This document shows positions 54,665-62,548 of a stretch of 64,000 nucleotides of DNA, piece by piece. The position numbers and the translations under genes were made by a program. Each line of letters starts with the position of its first letter. Positions within the stretch are counted from its first letter, which is position 1. The notes under the pieces were generated by a model. That model made no database searches, was not told the DNA's origin, and saw only the letters and a program-made list of their open reading frames with translations. The DNA is taken from assembly GCF_001553545.1 (NCBI RefSeq), contig NZ_CP014227.1, positions 587,501 to 651,500 of the forward strand, given 5' to 3'. Source of the stretch: Capnocytophaga haemolytica (lineage in GTDB: Bacteria; Bacteroidota; Bacteroidia; Flavobacteriales; Flavobacteriaceae).

Positions 54665-55636
54665 TCAGTATTCGTACACGGTGGTTTCGGTGTTTTCCTC
54701 CCAAGGTTTCCAAGTGTTATTCACTTTATAGCGGCTTCTGTGTTTTTCTACTATTTTTATAGGAAATCCACGGTCGTCGTAGGTGTTTTCGTAGGTTGTT
54801 TCCTCTCGGAGCTCCCCATCGGCATCTGTCTCTTTTTCAGTGAGCGGCAGGTAATCTGCTCCTGAACCTCCTCTATAAAAAGCTTCAGGGTGAATAGCAA
54901 CAAATGCGTCATACACCAGAGGGAAGTGTTTGCCATCTTCATAAGTGTAGGCAGTGGTTTCAGCGAGTTTGCCATTACTATCAAATCTCTCATAGCGCAC
55001 TACCCTGCCTTTGGCGTCGAAGGTGCTATGGTATTCCGTTGTACTGGTGTAAGGTTGCACCTCGTTAGGGTTTTTACTCTTATAGGTCATCTTTACAACT
55101 ACTTTAGGATAAGCACTATAATCGGCGGTGTAGGTGTATTCAGTTTTGTCAGTGGTCGTGGTAGTCGTGCCACTTTTTGTTTCGATATGCACCGTGGTTC
55201 TATCCTCTACCCATCGGGTAAGCCTTTTCTGCTCGTCGTAGGTGTAGGAAGTAACCTCGTGAGTGTCGTACTTAGAGAGGTCGTTACCCTCACGTTTCGC
55301 TATTTCTGTAAGGTCAGAAACCTTAGTTTTGAGCAAGCCGTTTTCGTAGTAGGTGTAGGAATCGGTGCTGTGATCGCCATCACCGTTTTCTGATGCTTGC
55401 TTGACAATGCGGTTGCCCTCATAAGTAAAGGTTATGGAACTACCCAGATTTTCATTTGTACTTTTGATGCTGATGAGCTTGCCATCACGCACAGTGTAAG
55501 TAGCTTCGTAAGAGCCATCATCAGTGGTAACTCTCATTTTTTTAGGGAATATACCCCTTTCTGTTGAATCGTCGTTTTTGCTGCACGCTCCTAATAATAG
55601 CAGGGCTGCGGCGAATGTTACTAAATGTTTTTTCAT
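54665..55636 (-). CDS. YD-repeat lipoprotein, copy 1
   Basis: A 323-residue lipoprotein (MKKHLVTFAAALLLLGACSK, lipobox Cys18). Repeats of 20-25 residues with YxY/YD cores (FTYEGNRIVKQASENGDGDH, YTYYENGLLKTKV, YTYDEQKRLTRW, FDAKGRVVRYERFDSNGKL, YDDRGFPIKIVE) resemble RHS/YD strands. It ends TTVYEY like copy 2. The first about 70 nt are nearly identical between copies while the rest diverges. No promoter is clear, so it probably depends on read-through from copy 2. Function unknown. Confidence 0.85.
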   Translation of the reverse strand: MKKHLVTFAAALLLLGACSKNDDSTERGIFPKKMRVTTDDGSYEATYTVRDGKLISIKSTNENLGSSITFTYEGNRIVKQASENGDGDHSTDSYTYYENGLLKTKVSDLTEIAKREGNDLSKYDTHEVTSYTYDEQKRLTRWVEDRTTVHIETKSGTTTTTTDKTEYTYTADYSAYPKVVVKMTYKSKNPNEVQPYTSTTEYHSTFDAKGRVVRYERFDSNGKLAETTAYTYEDGKHFPLVYDAFVAIHPEAFYRGGSGADYLPLTEKETDADGELREETTYENTYDDRGFPIKIVEKHRSRYKVNNTWKPWEENTETTVYEY

Positions 55637-55655
55637 TATTAAATTGATTTTTAAG

Positions 55656-55733
55656 GCTTTAGGCCTCAGGTTTTAGGCTTGAGACAGCACCTTTGCAGTA
55701 TGCTCTGAAAGCTAAAAGCTGACGCCTGAAAGC
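55656..55733. repeat. GCTTTAGGC-word palindrome between the two YD genes
   Basis: The left arm 55656-55680 pairs imperfectly with 55708-55733. The right-hand part (GCTCTGAAAGCTAAAAGCTG-type) recurs upstream of copy 2 at about 56790-56828, so the palindrome was duplicated along with the gene. Confidence 0.7.
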
Positions 55734-55738
55734 TGAGA

Positions 55739-56719
55739 TTAATATTCGTATACGGTGGTTTGGGTAGAGGTTGCCCCAGCATAGAGGGTTTTAGTGGTTT
55801 CAATTGTTTTTACGAGGCGTTTCTGGGCGTCATAAAAATATTCGTTATTGATTTCTTTCGTTAGGTTACTACCACTGTACTCTTTTTTGGTAAGCCTATT
55901 CTTTTTGCTGGGCTCCACCCCATTGACAAAGCGGTTTTCTGGGGAAGACTTAGAAGTGTCATTGAATTTACCGAGTATTTTATCGTTGCCTCCCTCAGAG
56001 GTATAAGTAAACTCTGTATGGTACTCAACGGTGGTGCCGTCTTTTGCAAAACTTTCGTGTCGCAGCACATCGCCATCAGCATCTAAATAAACCTTGGCAT
56101 AAGTGGTCTCACTATTTGTTCCAGAATTGTGTACCCCTTTGATTTTTACCTCTGTGGGTGATAGATATTCAAGGGTATTCTCCTCAACAAAAGTAGTTGT
56201 CCTTGTCTTACCTTTCGCAGTTTCAGTGCCTATGGAAGTTTGCTTCCAAGAGGCTAATTGCCCACCGCTGTAAGTGTAGGTGTTGGTGACGACAGAGCTG
56301 TATATAGTGCCATCGTCCCATACGGTATAATTTTCAGATATTCTGCTTTTTAGCAGTCCATTTTCGTAGTTAAAAGTGCCTTTGTAATGATTTTCACCAT
56401 CATTAGATTCAGCTATTCTGAGAAGATTTCCTTCATAAGTGAGCGTACTTGAGGATTGGCGGGAGCCTTTGCTATTCTTGATTTGCGATGTATTCCCCTT
56501 AAATCTATTGCCGTCGTAGGAGTAGGTTATCGTCTCAACAGAGCCATCGGTATTAGTAGAGATTGCTCTTTTAGGGAGTAACGAGTTCTCCTCAGCAGGA
56601 GGAGGGGGTGTTGGTGCGGGTGCAGGGTTGGGCGTTGGTGGTGTTGGGTTGTCGTCGTTTTTGCTGCACGCTCCTAATAATAGCAGGGCTGCGGCGAATG
56701 TTGCTAAATGTTTTTTCAT
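55739..56719 (-). CDS. YD-repeat lipoprotein, copy 2
   Basis: A 326-residue lipoprotein (MKKHLATFAAALLLLGACSK, lipobox Cys18) followed by a Pro-rich linker (NPTPPTPNPAPAPTPPPPAE, about 24-43) that copy 1 lacks. The YD-type repeats include YSYDGNRFKGNTSQ, LTYEGNLLRIAE, FNYENGLLKSRIS, YTYSGGQLASWKQ and YFYDAQKRLVKT. It has a promoter at 56837-56844 and a leader of about 115 nt that contains a word palindrome. Probably a surface-exposed beta structure; function unknown. Confidence 0.85.
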   Translation of the reverse strand: MKKHLATFAAALLLLGACSKNDDNPTPPTPNPAPAPTPPPPAEENSLLPKRAISTNTDGSVETITYSYDGNRFKGNTSQIKNSKGSRQSSSTLTYEGNLLRIAESNDGENHYKGTFNYENGLLKSRISENYTVWDDGTIYSSVVTNTYTYSGGQLASWKQTSIGTETAKGKTRTTTFVEENTLEYLSPTEVKIKGVHNSGTNSETTYAKVYLDADGDVLRHESFAKDGTTVEYHTEFTYTSEGGNDKILGKFNDTSKSSPENRFVNGVEPSKKNRLTKKEYSGSNLTKEINNEYFYDAQKRLVKTIETTKTLYAGATSTQTTVYEY

Positions 56720-56836
56720 TGTTAAATTGATTTTTAGGTTTTCAGAGGTCAGGGGTCAGAGATCAGATTATGAGCAAAAGCCCTTTGCGGTGTACTCTGA
56801 AAACTAAAAACTGACGCCTGAAAGCTGATTTCGCGG

Positions 56837-56844
56837 CAAAAGTA
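56837..56844 (-). promoter_or_regulatory. promoter -7 box TACTTTTG (minus)
   Basis: An exact box in the context TACTTTTGCCGC, about 118 nt before the copy 2 ATG. The long leader between them contains a palindrome, so folding could affect expression. Confidence 0.72.
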
Positions 56845-56860
56845 CGAAATAATTTTTAAT

Positions 56861-56977
56861 GAGCAATGAGTAGAGAGTAAAAAGTAGAGAGTAAAGAGTA
56901 AAGAGTAATGAGTAATGAGTACGGTGCGTTAGCAATTTACTCTCTGCTCTCTGCTCTCTACTCATTACTCATTGCTC
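56861..56977. repeat. long GAGTAATG hairpin with conserved loop
   Basis: The left arm (56861-56921) is made of GAGTAGAGAGTAAA and GAGTAATG words; the right arm (56936-56977) is the pyrimidine-rich inverse. The loop CGGTGCGTTAGCAA (56922-56935) matches 54611-54624 in reverse complement, and the match extends to about 38 nt with one difference. Confidence 0.82.
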
Positions 56978-57082
56978 TCTGCTCTCTGATTACTGTTTTC
57001 TCAATAAATTGTTATAATCATTGCATAATACGTAATCGAGGGTAGTGCCTATATCGCAGTAAAATGGTGCTTTTGAGGTGGG

Positions 57083-57171
57083 ATTATCTTATAGTTATCG
57101 TATAGGCATCGTATAAGTATCGTGTAGAGTTGCTCTTACCTTCCTCTTACGTTGCTCTTAGGTTCCTCTTA
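57083..57171. repeat. 11-bp phased array, eight units in two types
   Basis: Four 11-mers of type nnnATCGTATA (57083-57126, slightly varied), one extra base (57127), then four 11-mers of type nnTT(G/C)CTCTTA (57128-57171). The first bases of each unit vary while the core is kept. It lies about 340 nt upstream of the LRR gene and 364 nt upstream of YD copy 2. Confidence 0.85.
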
Positions 57172-57466
57172 GGTTTGAGGTGTGAGGTATGGGGTATGAG
57201 GTGTTAGCTGCTGTGGAAAAATGTTGTGTTGCGGTATTCTTAAAAAGATGGCGCAAAGATACAACTTTTTTTGAAATTAGAAATAAGAAAGTAGAAAATT
57301 GAAGTGAGAAATTAGAAAAATAGAAAATAGAAGTGGGGAATGACAAGCCTCTGTGTTGGCTTTTGCACTCTGATTACGACTTTATGTTCACTGCCATAAG
57401 ACCACTGATTTCTCATTTCTAAATTCTAATTTCTAAAAAAATCATTGCTCATTGGGCATTATTTCG

Positions 57467-57474
57467 TACTTTTG
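57467..57474 (+). promoter_or_regulatory. promoter -7 box TACTTTTG (plus)
   Basis: An exact box with TTG 19 nt upstream (57445-57447), 37 nt before the ATG at 57511. This is the best-formed promoter in the window. Confidence 0.87.
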
Positions 57475-57510
57475 CCGCTTAGGATTTTGTTTTTCAATAG
57501 TAGTTTTACG

Positions 57511-58896
57511 ATGAGATATATTACTAACTGCGTTCTTATAGCGTTTTTTATCTGCAGTCAATTTGTTGTGGCACAGAGGGGTATGGGGGCACTCTCCGTC
57601 AAGGATGGGGTGGTGTTGCGGTGCGATAACGCGGCGATTCCCTCCGATGGGGTCATTGAGCTCACGCGGACAGTTACTGCCATTGATAGGCGCGCTTTTG
57701 CCGATTGCGTGCGACTGCGGCGCGTGGTGCTTTCCGGTATGGTAACCCGCTTGGGTGAACAGGCTTTTGCGGGATGTACGGCACTCAGGGCGGTCGAGGC
57801 ACTGCCGAACTCGGTGGTAGAGATCGGGCGTGGTGCTTTTGCGCAGTGTGCTGCCTTGGAGAAGATCGCCTTGCCCAACTCGGTGGAAAGTATTGGCGAT
57901 GAGGCGTTTCGCGGTTGTGCTGCCTTGGAGAAGGTAACGCTACCCGAAGGACTGCGGCAGTTGGGAGCTGCGGCTTTTAAGGATTGTGCGAAGATGAGCG
58001 AAGTGAGCTACGAAGGTGCAGGCTTCGCAGTAGTGCCGCAGGAGGCTTTCTACGGGTGTAAGTCGCTCAGGAAGATGGTGTTGCCTGCGGGGGTAAAACG
58101 CATAAAGCGTGGAGCATTTGCCCTGTGTGTGGCACTGCGAGAGGTGCAGTTGCCCGAGGGCTTGGAGAGTGTGGGCGACGATGCTTTTGAGGGGTGTAAG
58201 TCGCTGCTGACAGTGGCGTTGCCCGATACGGTGGTATTTCTGGGGGCGAGTGCCTTCCACGGGTGCAGCAGTTTGGTGGCAGCGCAATTGCCCCACGGAC
58301 TGCAACATCTTCAAAACGATACTTTTATGGATTGTGTGAGTTTGCGTCAGGTGGTGATCCCCGATACGGTGGAGAAAATCAATATGCAGGCTTTCAGAGG
58401 CTGTGTGTCGCTGCGTGAGGTGCAGTTTCCATTGGCATTGACAGAGCTGCTATACGGGGCTTTTAACGGCTGCAAGGCGTTAGAGGAGGTCGCACTGCCA
58501 GAGGAGGTGAAGTTTATGGGGGCATACGCCTTTGCGGGCTGTGAGTCGCTTAAGCGCGTAGAGCTACCGCGCTCAGTGGTAGAGGTGCCTTCGCGCTTAT
58601 TCTACAACTGCACTGCCTTGGAGGAAGTAAAGCTCTCGAAGTACACACGCTCGTTGGGCGTACAGGTGTTCTACGGGTGCACTGCCTTAAAGGAGCTGAA
58701 ATTGCCCGCCACGGTAGAGAAGATAGGCTTAGGAGCCTTTGAGAAGAGTGGCTTGGAGGAACTGCACTGCAAGGCAACAGTGCCGCCCGCGGTGAGCAAG
58801 AGCTTTGGCTATCGCGGCAAGGTGGTAGTGCCTCATAGAGAAATGGCAGCCTACAAAGAAGCTACGGCGTGGAAGGAATGTGTATTTGAGGATTAG
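57511..58896 (+). CDS. BspA-like leucine-rich-repeat exported protein
   Basis: A 461-residue exported protein. After the signal peptide (MRYITNCVLIAFFICSQFVV, end near AQ) come about 16 LRR_5 repeats of 23 residues with the pattern AFxGCxxLxxVxLPxxVxxIG (for example AFRGCAALEKVTLPEGLRQLG). It closes with a capping strand (YRGKVVVPHREMAAYKE). BspA-type proteins of oral Bacteroidota bind host matrix proteins, so adhesion is a reasonable inference. ATG 57511 follows the promoter and gives the signal; an upstream in-frame codon at 57445 lies in the promoter. The stop codon leads into GGTTAG words. Confidence 0.9.
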   Translation: MRYITNCVLIAFFICSQFVVAQRGMGALSVKDGVVLRCDNAAIPSDGVIELTRTVTAIDRRAFADCVRLRRVVLSGMVTRLGEQAFAGCTALRAVEALPNSVVEIGRGAFAQCAALEKIALPNSVESIGDEAFRGCAALEKVTLPEGLRQLGAAAFKDCAKMSEVSYEGAGFAVVPQEAFYGCKSLRKMVLPAGVKRIKRGAFALCVALREVQLPEGLESVGDDAFEGCKSLLTVALPDTVVFLGASAFHGCSSLVAAQLPHGLQHLQNDTFMDCVSLRQVVIPDTVEKINMQAFRGCVSLREVQFPLALTELLYGAFNGCKALEEVALPEEVKFMGAYAFAGCESLKRVELPRSVVEVPSRLFYNCTALEEVKLSKYTRSLGVQVFYGCTALKELKLPATVEKIGLGAFEKSGLEELHCKATVPPAVSKSFGYRGKVVVPHREMAAYKEATAWKECVFED

Positions 58897-59004
58897 GGGT
58901 TAGTGGTTAGGGGTTAGGGGTTGTGGCATAGGGTTTTGAAGTGTAATTTCAGGCGTATTAACATATTTTAACAATAAATATTTTTTGTTTCTGTAAATTT
59001 GTTC

Positions 59005-59012
59005 TACCTTTG
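59005..59012 (+). promoter_or_regulatory. promoter -7 box TACCTTTG
   Basis: An exact box with TTG 17 nt upstream (58985-58987) and the YceI start 30 nt downstream. Confidence 0.83.
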
Positions 59013-59041
59013 CCGTGTTAATTTAATAAAAAGATCACTTT

Positions 59042-59719
59042 ATGAAAAAACTCACACTAAGTTTGGCAGTAGTAACTGCTATGGTTGTTGTGAGCTGCAA
59101 CAACACTAACACCCAGCAAAATGCTGACACAGAGAGCACTACAACGGAGCAAATGATGGTGCCAGAAGGTACCGAGGCTGAGGCTGCTCAATTTGCTTAT
59201 GCAGTAGACCCGATGTCGGTAGTGGAATGGATTGGTTCGAAGCCAGTGGGCAAACACAATGGTACTGTAAATGTAACTTCTGGTGGAGTAAACGTTGAGA
59301 ATGGTGCTATTAAGAATGCTGAATTTGTGTTGGATATGAATACCATCACTGATTTAGACTTGAAGGCTGGCGACGGCAAGGAGATGCTTGAAGCGCACCT
59401 TAAAGGCACTGGTAAAGACGATGCTGCGGACGATTTCTTCAATGTGAAGAAGTATCCAACAGCAAAGTTTGTATTTAAATCGTTTGACGGTAAGACACTT
59501 ACAGGTGATTTGACAATCAAGGAAGTAACCAAAGAAATTAGCTTCCCTGCAACGGTTACTGTTACTGACAACGCTGTGAGCATTGTATCAAAATCATTTA
59601 AGATTAATCGTGTTGATTTTGGCGTAAAATACGGTTCTAAATCAGTGTTTGACAACTTAAAGGATAAGTTTATCAACGATGATATTGAACTGGTTGTCAA
59701 GGCTAAAGCAACTAAGTAA
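59042..59719 (+). CDS. YceI-family lipoprotein
   Basis: A 225-residue lipoprotein (VVTAMVVVSCNN, lipobox Cys19) with a Thr/Gln/Glu-rich linker (about 20-50). The YceI lipocalin-like barrel follows (about 55-222): VEWIGSKPVGKHNGTVNV, EFVLDMNTI, FFNVKKYPTAKFVFKS, LTGDLTIKEVTKEISFPATV and FKINRVDFGVKYG. YceI proteins bind long-chain isoprenoids or other lipids and are often stress- or acid-linked. The gene has its own promoter and a downstream terminator, so it is monocistronic. Confidence 0.92.
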   Translation: MKKLTLSLAVVTAMVVVSCNNTNTQQNADTESTTTEQMMVPEGTEAEAAQFAYAVDPMSVVEWIGSKPVGKHNGTVNVTSGGVNVENGAIKNAEFVLDMNTITDLDLKAGDGKEMLEAHLKGTGKDDAADDFFNVKKYPTAKFVFKSFDGKTLTGDLTIKEVTKEISFPATVTVTDNAVSIVSKSFKINRVDFGVKYGSKSVFDNLKDKFINDDIELVVKAKATK

Positions 59720-59739
59720 AGATATCCAATAGAATATTT

Positions 59740-59802
59740 CTGAGGTGTTGTTCGTGCAAATTGCTGGGGGGCTTTTTGCAGTGAATGGCATCTCAGTTTT
59801 TT
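59740..59802 (+). terminator. terminator after the YceI gene
   Basis: CTGAGGTG...TGCAAA (59740-59760) pairs imperfectly with TTTGCAGT...CTCAG (59776-59796), followed by TTTTTT. It lies 20 nt beyond the stop. Confidence 0.65.
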
Positions 59803-59817
59803 AATATATAAAGTAGT

Positions 59818-61083
59818 ATGATTGACTCTGTCTCGGTAATAATTATCTTAATCACTCTCGTGCTTTCAGCCTTTTTTTCAGGCTTTGAGATTGCGTATGT
59901 ATCGTCGAACAAAGTGCATATTGAAATCCTCAAGAAGCAGGAAGGGGTAATTGCCAACGTGCTTACAAAGCTGACGCGTCGCCCCTCAAAGTTGTTGGCG
60001 ACAATGCTTGTAGGAAACAACATTGCCTTGGTAGTATACGGGTTTGTGATGGGCAAAGTGATGACAGCAATGCTACCTCCTTTCTTTCAGAATGTGGTAT
60101 GGCATACGGTGATATCTACGCTTGTCATTTTGATTACTGCGGAGTTTATGCCAAAGGTGTTCTTTCAGATCTACGCCAATCAACTACTGAAAATATTTGC
60201 CATTCCTGCTTATTTCTTCTATGTGCTCTTCTCGCCCTTGTCGGAGTTTGTCATCTGGATATCAGACTTTGTGTTGAGGGTTTTCTTTAAAACGAAAGGT
60301 GATTATGTGCCGCTTTCATTCACTAAATTAGAGTTGGTGGACTACATCTCAGAGCAGATGGAGAACATTCCTGAGAAAGAGGAGGTAGATGCTGAAGTAC
60401 AGATATTTCAGAATGCTTTGGAGTTCTCAGGAGTTAAGGCTCGTGAGATTATGATACCCCGCACCGAGATTGTAGCGGTAGACATCAATGAGACCATTGA
60501 GAATCTCATTGCTACTTTTGTTTCATCAGGGTTTTCTAAGGTGCTGATATACAAAGATAATATTGATGATATTGTAGGCTACGTGCACTCGTTTGATATG
60601 TTTAAAAAGCCTAAAAATATCAAGGCTGTGCTTATCCCAATAGTGAATATCCCTGAGACAATGCAGATTAATGAAGTGCTCAACTTACTGACACGCAAGC
60701 GCAAGAGTATGGCTGTGGTGCTTGATGAGTATGGTGGTACTTCGGGAATACTTACTTTGGAAGATATTGTAGAAGAGCTTTTCGGTGAAATCGAAGACGA
60801 GCACGACAAAGACAACTTTATTGAGGAGAAGATTTCAGATAGTGAATACTTATTTTCAGCTCGCTTGGAGGTGGAGTACCTCAATGAAGCTTACAAATTT
60901 GACCTACCTGAAAGTGAAGACTACGAAACTTTAGGCGGCTTATTAATACTTCATAATCAGGAAATTCCTGTGCAAGGAGAGGTGATATCTATTCCCCCTT
61001 ATAAGTTCGTTGTTGAGGCTTGTTCTGAGACAAAAGTAGAGACGGTAAGGCTTTCCATTGAAGAAGGTAACAATAACGCATAA
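59818..61083 (+). CDS. CNNM/CBS-CorC (hemolysin-family) membrane protein
   Basis: A 421-residue membrane protein. The DUF21/CNNM domain (about 1-165) has four hydrophobic helices and begins ILSAFFSGFEIAYVSSNKVH in character. Two CBS domains follow (about 205-320; MIPRTEIVAVDI, MAVVLDEYGGTSGILTLEDIVEELFGEI), then a CorC_HlyC domain (about 335-415; LEVEYLNEAYKFDLPES). Such proteins probably transport or regulate Mg2+ or Co2+; the hemolysin name is historical. Flavobacterial GldE has this fold, but the gldD and ssb neighbours of that gene are absent here, so I do not assign it. Confidence 0.88.
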   Translation: MIDSVSVIIILITLVLSAFFSGFEIAYVSSNKVHIEILKKQEGVIANVLTKLTRRPSKLLATMLVGNNIALVVYGFVMGKVMTAMLPPFFQNVVWHTVISTLVILITAEFMPKVFFQIYANQLLKIFAIPAYFFYVLFSPLSEFVIWISDFVLRVFFKTKGDYVPLSFTKLELVDYISEQMENIPEKEEVDAEVQIFQNALEFSGVKAREIMIPRTEIVAVDINETIENLIATFVSSGFSKVLIYKDNIDDIVGYVHSFDMFKKPKNIKAVLIPIVNIPETMQINEVLNLLTRKRKSMAVVLDEYGGTSGILTLEDIVEELFGEIEDEHDKDNFIEEKISDSEYLFSARLEVEYLNEAYKFDLPESEDYETLGGLLILHNQEIPVQGEVISIPPYKFVVEACSETKVETVRLSIEEGNNNA

Positions 61084-61085
61084 AA

Positions 61086-61115
61086 AAAGACCCTCCTTTT
61101 CAGGAGAGTCTCTTT
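61086..61115 (+). terminator. terminator after the CorC-like gene
   Basis: AGAC-CTCCT pairs with AGGAG-GTCT (one C-A mismatch) around a TTTTC loop, followed by CTCTTTTC. It begins 3 nt after the stop codon. Confidence 0.75.
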
Positions 61116-61307
61116 TCACAATGCATATAAATACTACTACTAACTCCAAAATTAATACTTTTAAGTTCATAAAGAACTTACAAACTTAAAAGTATTTTTT
61201 CTTCATAAATTTTCTGTTTTAAAAATAGAAAAATAATTGTTTTAAATAGTTTAATAAATGATTTTTGTTCAGTAATTTAATTTTTTTCAAATTCTTGCTT
61301 TAATGAT

Positions 61308-61425
61308 CAATGTTTCTTATAGTAATTTCAATTAACAATGTTTATTTTAGCAATTTTAGTTTTTCAGATGTTTGTCTTAATGTCTAATTTTAATTTTTAT
61401 CTAACAATGTTTCTTATAGCAATTT
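61308..61425. repeat. degenerate 21-nt AT-rich repeat, about four copies
   Basis: CAATGTTTCTTATAGTAATTT at 61308-61328 recurs with two changes at 61336-61356 and with one change at 61405-61425. A poorer copy starts near 61369. Spacing is 28-36 nt. No gene or promoter overlaps it. Confidence 0.65.
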
Positions 61426-61699
61426 TTCAGTAATTTGTTTTATCATTTAATCTATTTAAATGCACTTTAGTAAGCCCTTGGCAACTCCCGTCCCTCAAAC
61501 TTACACTTAATATATAGAAAATAGCGTGCCAAACTTTATAAAGATACTTATTTTATTCATAAAACACTTATTGTCAGCGAAATAAATATTTTAGAGAACT
61601 TTTTGTTTCTTACTCAAAAACAGCTTCTTTCGTATACTTATTACACCGAACTATGTGTATCTTACTCGTTTTACACATTTTATATAAGAGAGAAAGAGG

Positions 61700-62545
61700 C
61701 TAATCTTTTTGTAGATTAACCTCTTTAAATTGAATACTGTTTTTGTTCTTATCTGCCCATTCGGCAATAAATATCTTGTTATCTGTAACCAATCTATGAG
61801 ATGTTTCGCTATACTCTAAAATCCGAATGCTACCATCGTTCTGTTTGTAGAAGTAATAATGAGAATACCCCACAACAAATGGTGCTTTACCTATGTAGTG
61901 TAACCTTTTGCTTTCTCTACTCAAAGGATCGAAGTTAGGCACTATTTCATCTTGATAGTAATCACGTGAATAGGGGTAGACGGCAGCCCAACCCAAGTCG
62001 GTATCTGTTTTGTATACAAATCGTTCTGTCTTTGCAGCTACACTTCTCCCAGTAGAAATATATAGAAATAACTGTCCGTCAAATTCCCAACACACCCCTT
62101 TAACAAAAAAACTGCCAAAATTCTCAATACTTCCTCCTCCACAAGATGCTATATACACCTCCTGCTGATGCATAGCCGTTTGGAGGTCATAGACTTGCAA
62201 CATCGCTCCAAAGTCTTTAAAGAGCAATACGTAAAGATGACCTTTATCCTCAAAAGCATCTGACAAGTAGGGCAGTGGCGTCCTTTGTGAATCCCAATAG
62301 CGAAGAAACCCTTCATCCGATGTCTTTTTGTGCTCTACTTCATCAATGAGGGTTACTTCTTCTCCTTTCCTAAACCACAATTGCCATTTATTCCCTTGAA
62401 GACTCTTAATATTCCGCTGAAAGACAACTACCCCATCAGACAATATAACACTATCCTTTGCAGAAGGATGCTTATGATGAGCAGTCTGAGCATTGACATT
62501 CATAGCTAAGACAATAAGTAATAAAGTCCATTTTATTCTACCCAT
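61700..62545 (-). CDS. exported hypothetical protein downstream of purL
   Basis: A 281-residue protein with signal MGRIKWTLLLIVLAMNVNAQ. The rest is beta-rich with aromatic-spaced strands (VVVFQRNIKSLQGNKWQLWF, GHLYVLLFKDFGAMLQVYDLQ, QLFLYISTGRSV, YSHYYFYKQNDGSIRILEY), perhaps a small propeller. I do not recognise the family. The start lies 3 nt after the purL stop, so it is likely co-transcribed with it, although a functional link to purine synthesis is not implied. Confidence 0.75.
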   Translation of the reverse strand: MGRIKWTLLLIVLAMNVNAQTAHHKHPSAKDSVILSDGVVVFQRNIKSLQGNKWQLWFRKGEEVTLIDEVEHKKTSDEGFLRYWDSQRTPLPYLSDAFEDKGHLYVLLFKDFGAMLQVYDLQTAMHQQEVYIASCGGGSIENFGSFFVKGVCWEFDGQLFLYISTGRSVAAKTERFVYKTDTDLGWAAVYPYSRDYYQDEIVPNFDPLSRESKRLHYIGKAPFVVGYSHYYFYKQNDGSIRILEYSETSHRLVTDNKIFIAEWADKNKNSIQFKEVNLQKD

Positions 62546-62548
62546 ACA

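Larger units (their letters stand above)
56720..57510. other. repeat-rich intergenic region
   Basis: 791 nt without a gene. In order it holds a GRTCAG palindrome (56738-56828), a minus-strand promoter (56837-56844), a long GAGTAATG hairpin (56861-56977), an eight-unit 11-bp array (57083-57171), one-sided GAGGTRTG words (57172-57205), an ATTAGAA palindrome (arms about 57272-57325 and 57405-57435) and the plus-strand promoter of the LRR gene (57467-57474). Confidence 0.8.
61084..61699. other. AT-rich gap with degenerate repeats
   Basis: 616 nt, strongly AT-rich and non-coding. After a terminator (61086-61110) it contains about four degenerate copies of a 21-nt unit, CAATGTTTCTTATAGYAATTT, at 61308, 61336, about 61369 and 61405. 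TTCAGTAATTT recurs near 61269 and 61426. A further AT-rich part has no recognised element. Confidence 0.65.

Noticed and set aside
54551..57000. Insertion sequence or transposon remnant around the YD genes
   Set aside because: No transposase, target duplication or terminal inverted repeat of a known family; the palindromes are hairpins made of words.
59818..61083. Assignment as the gliding-motility gene gldE
   Set aside because: The domain order fits, but the usual gldD and ssb neighbours are absent, and general CorC-like proteins share the fold.
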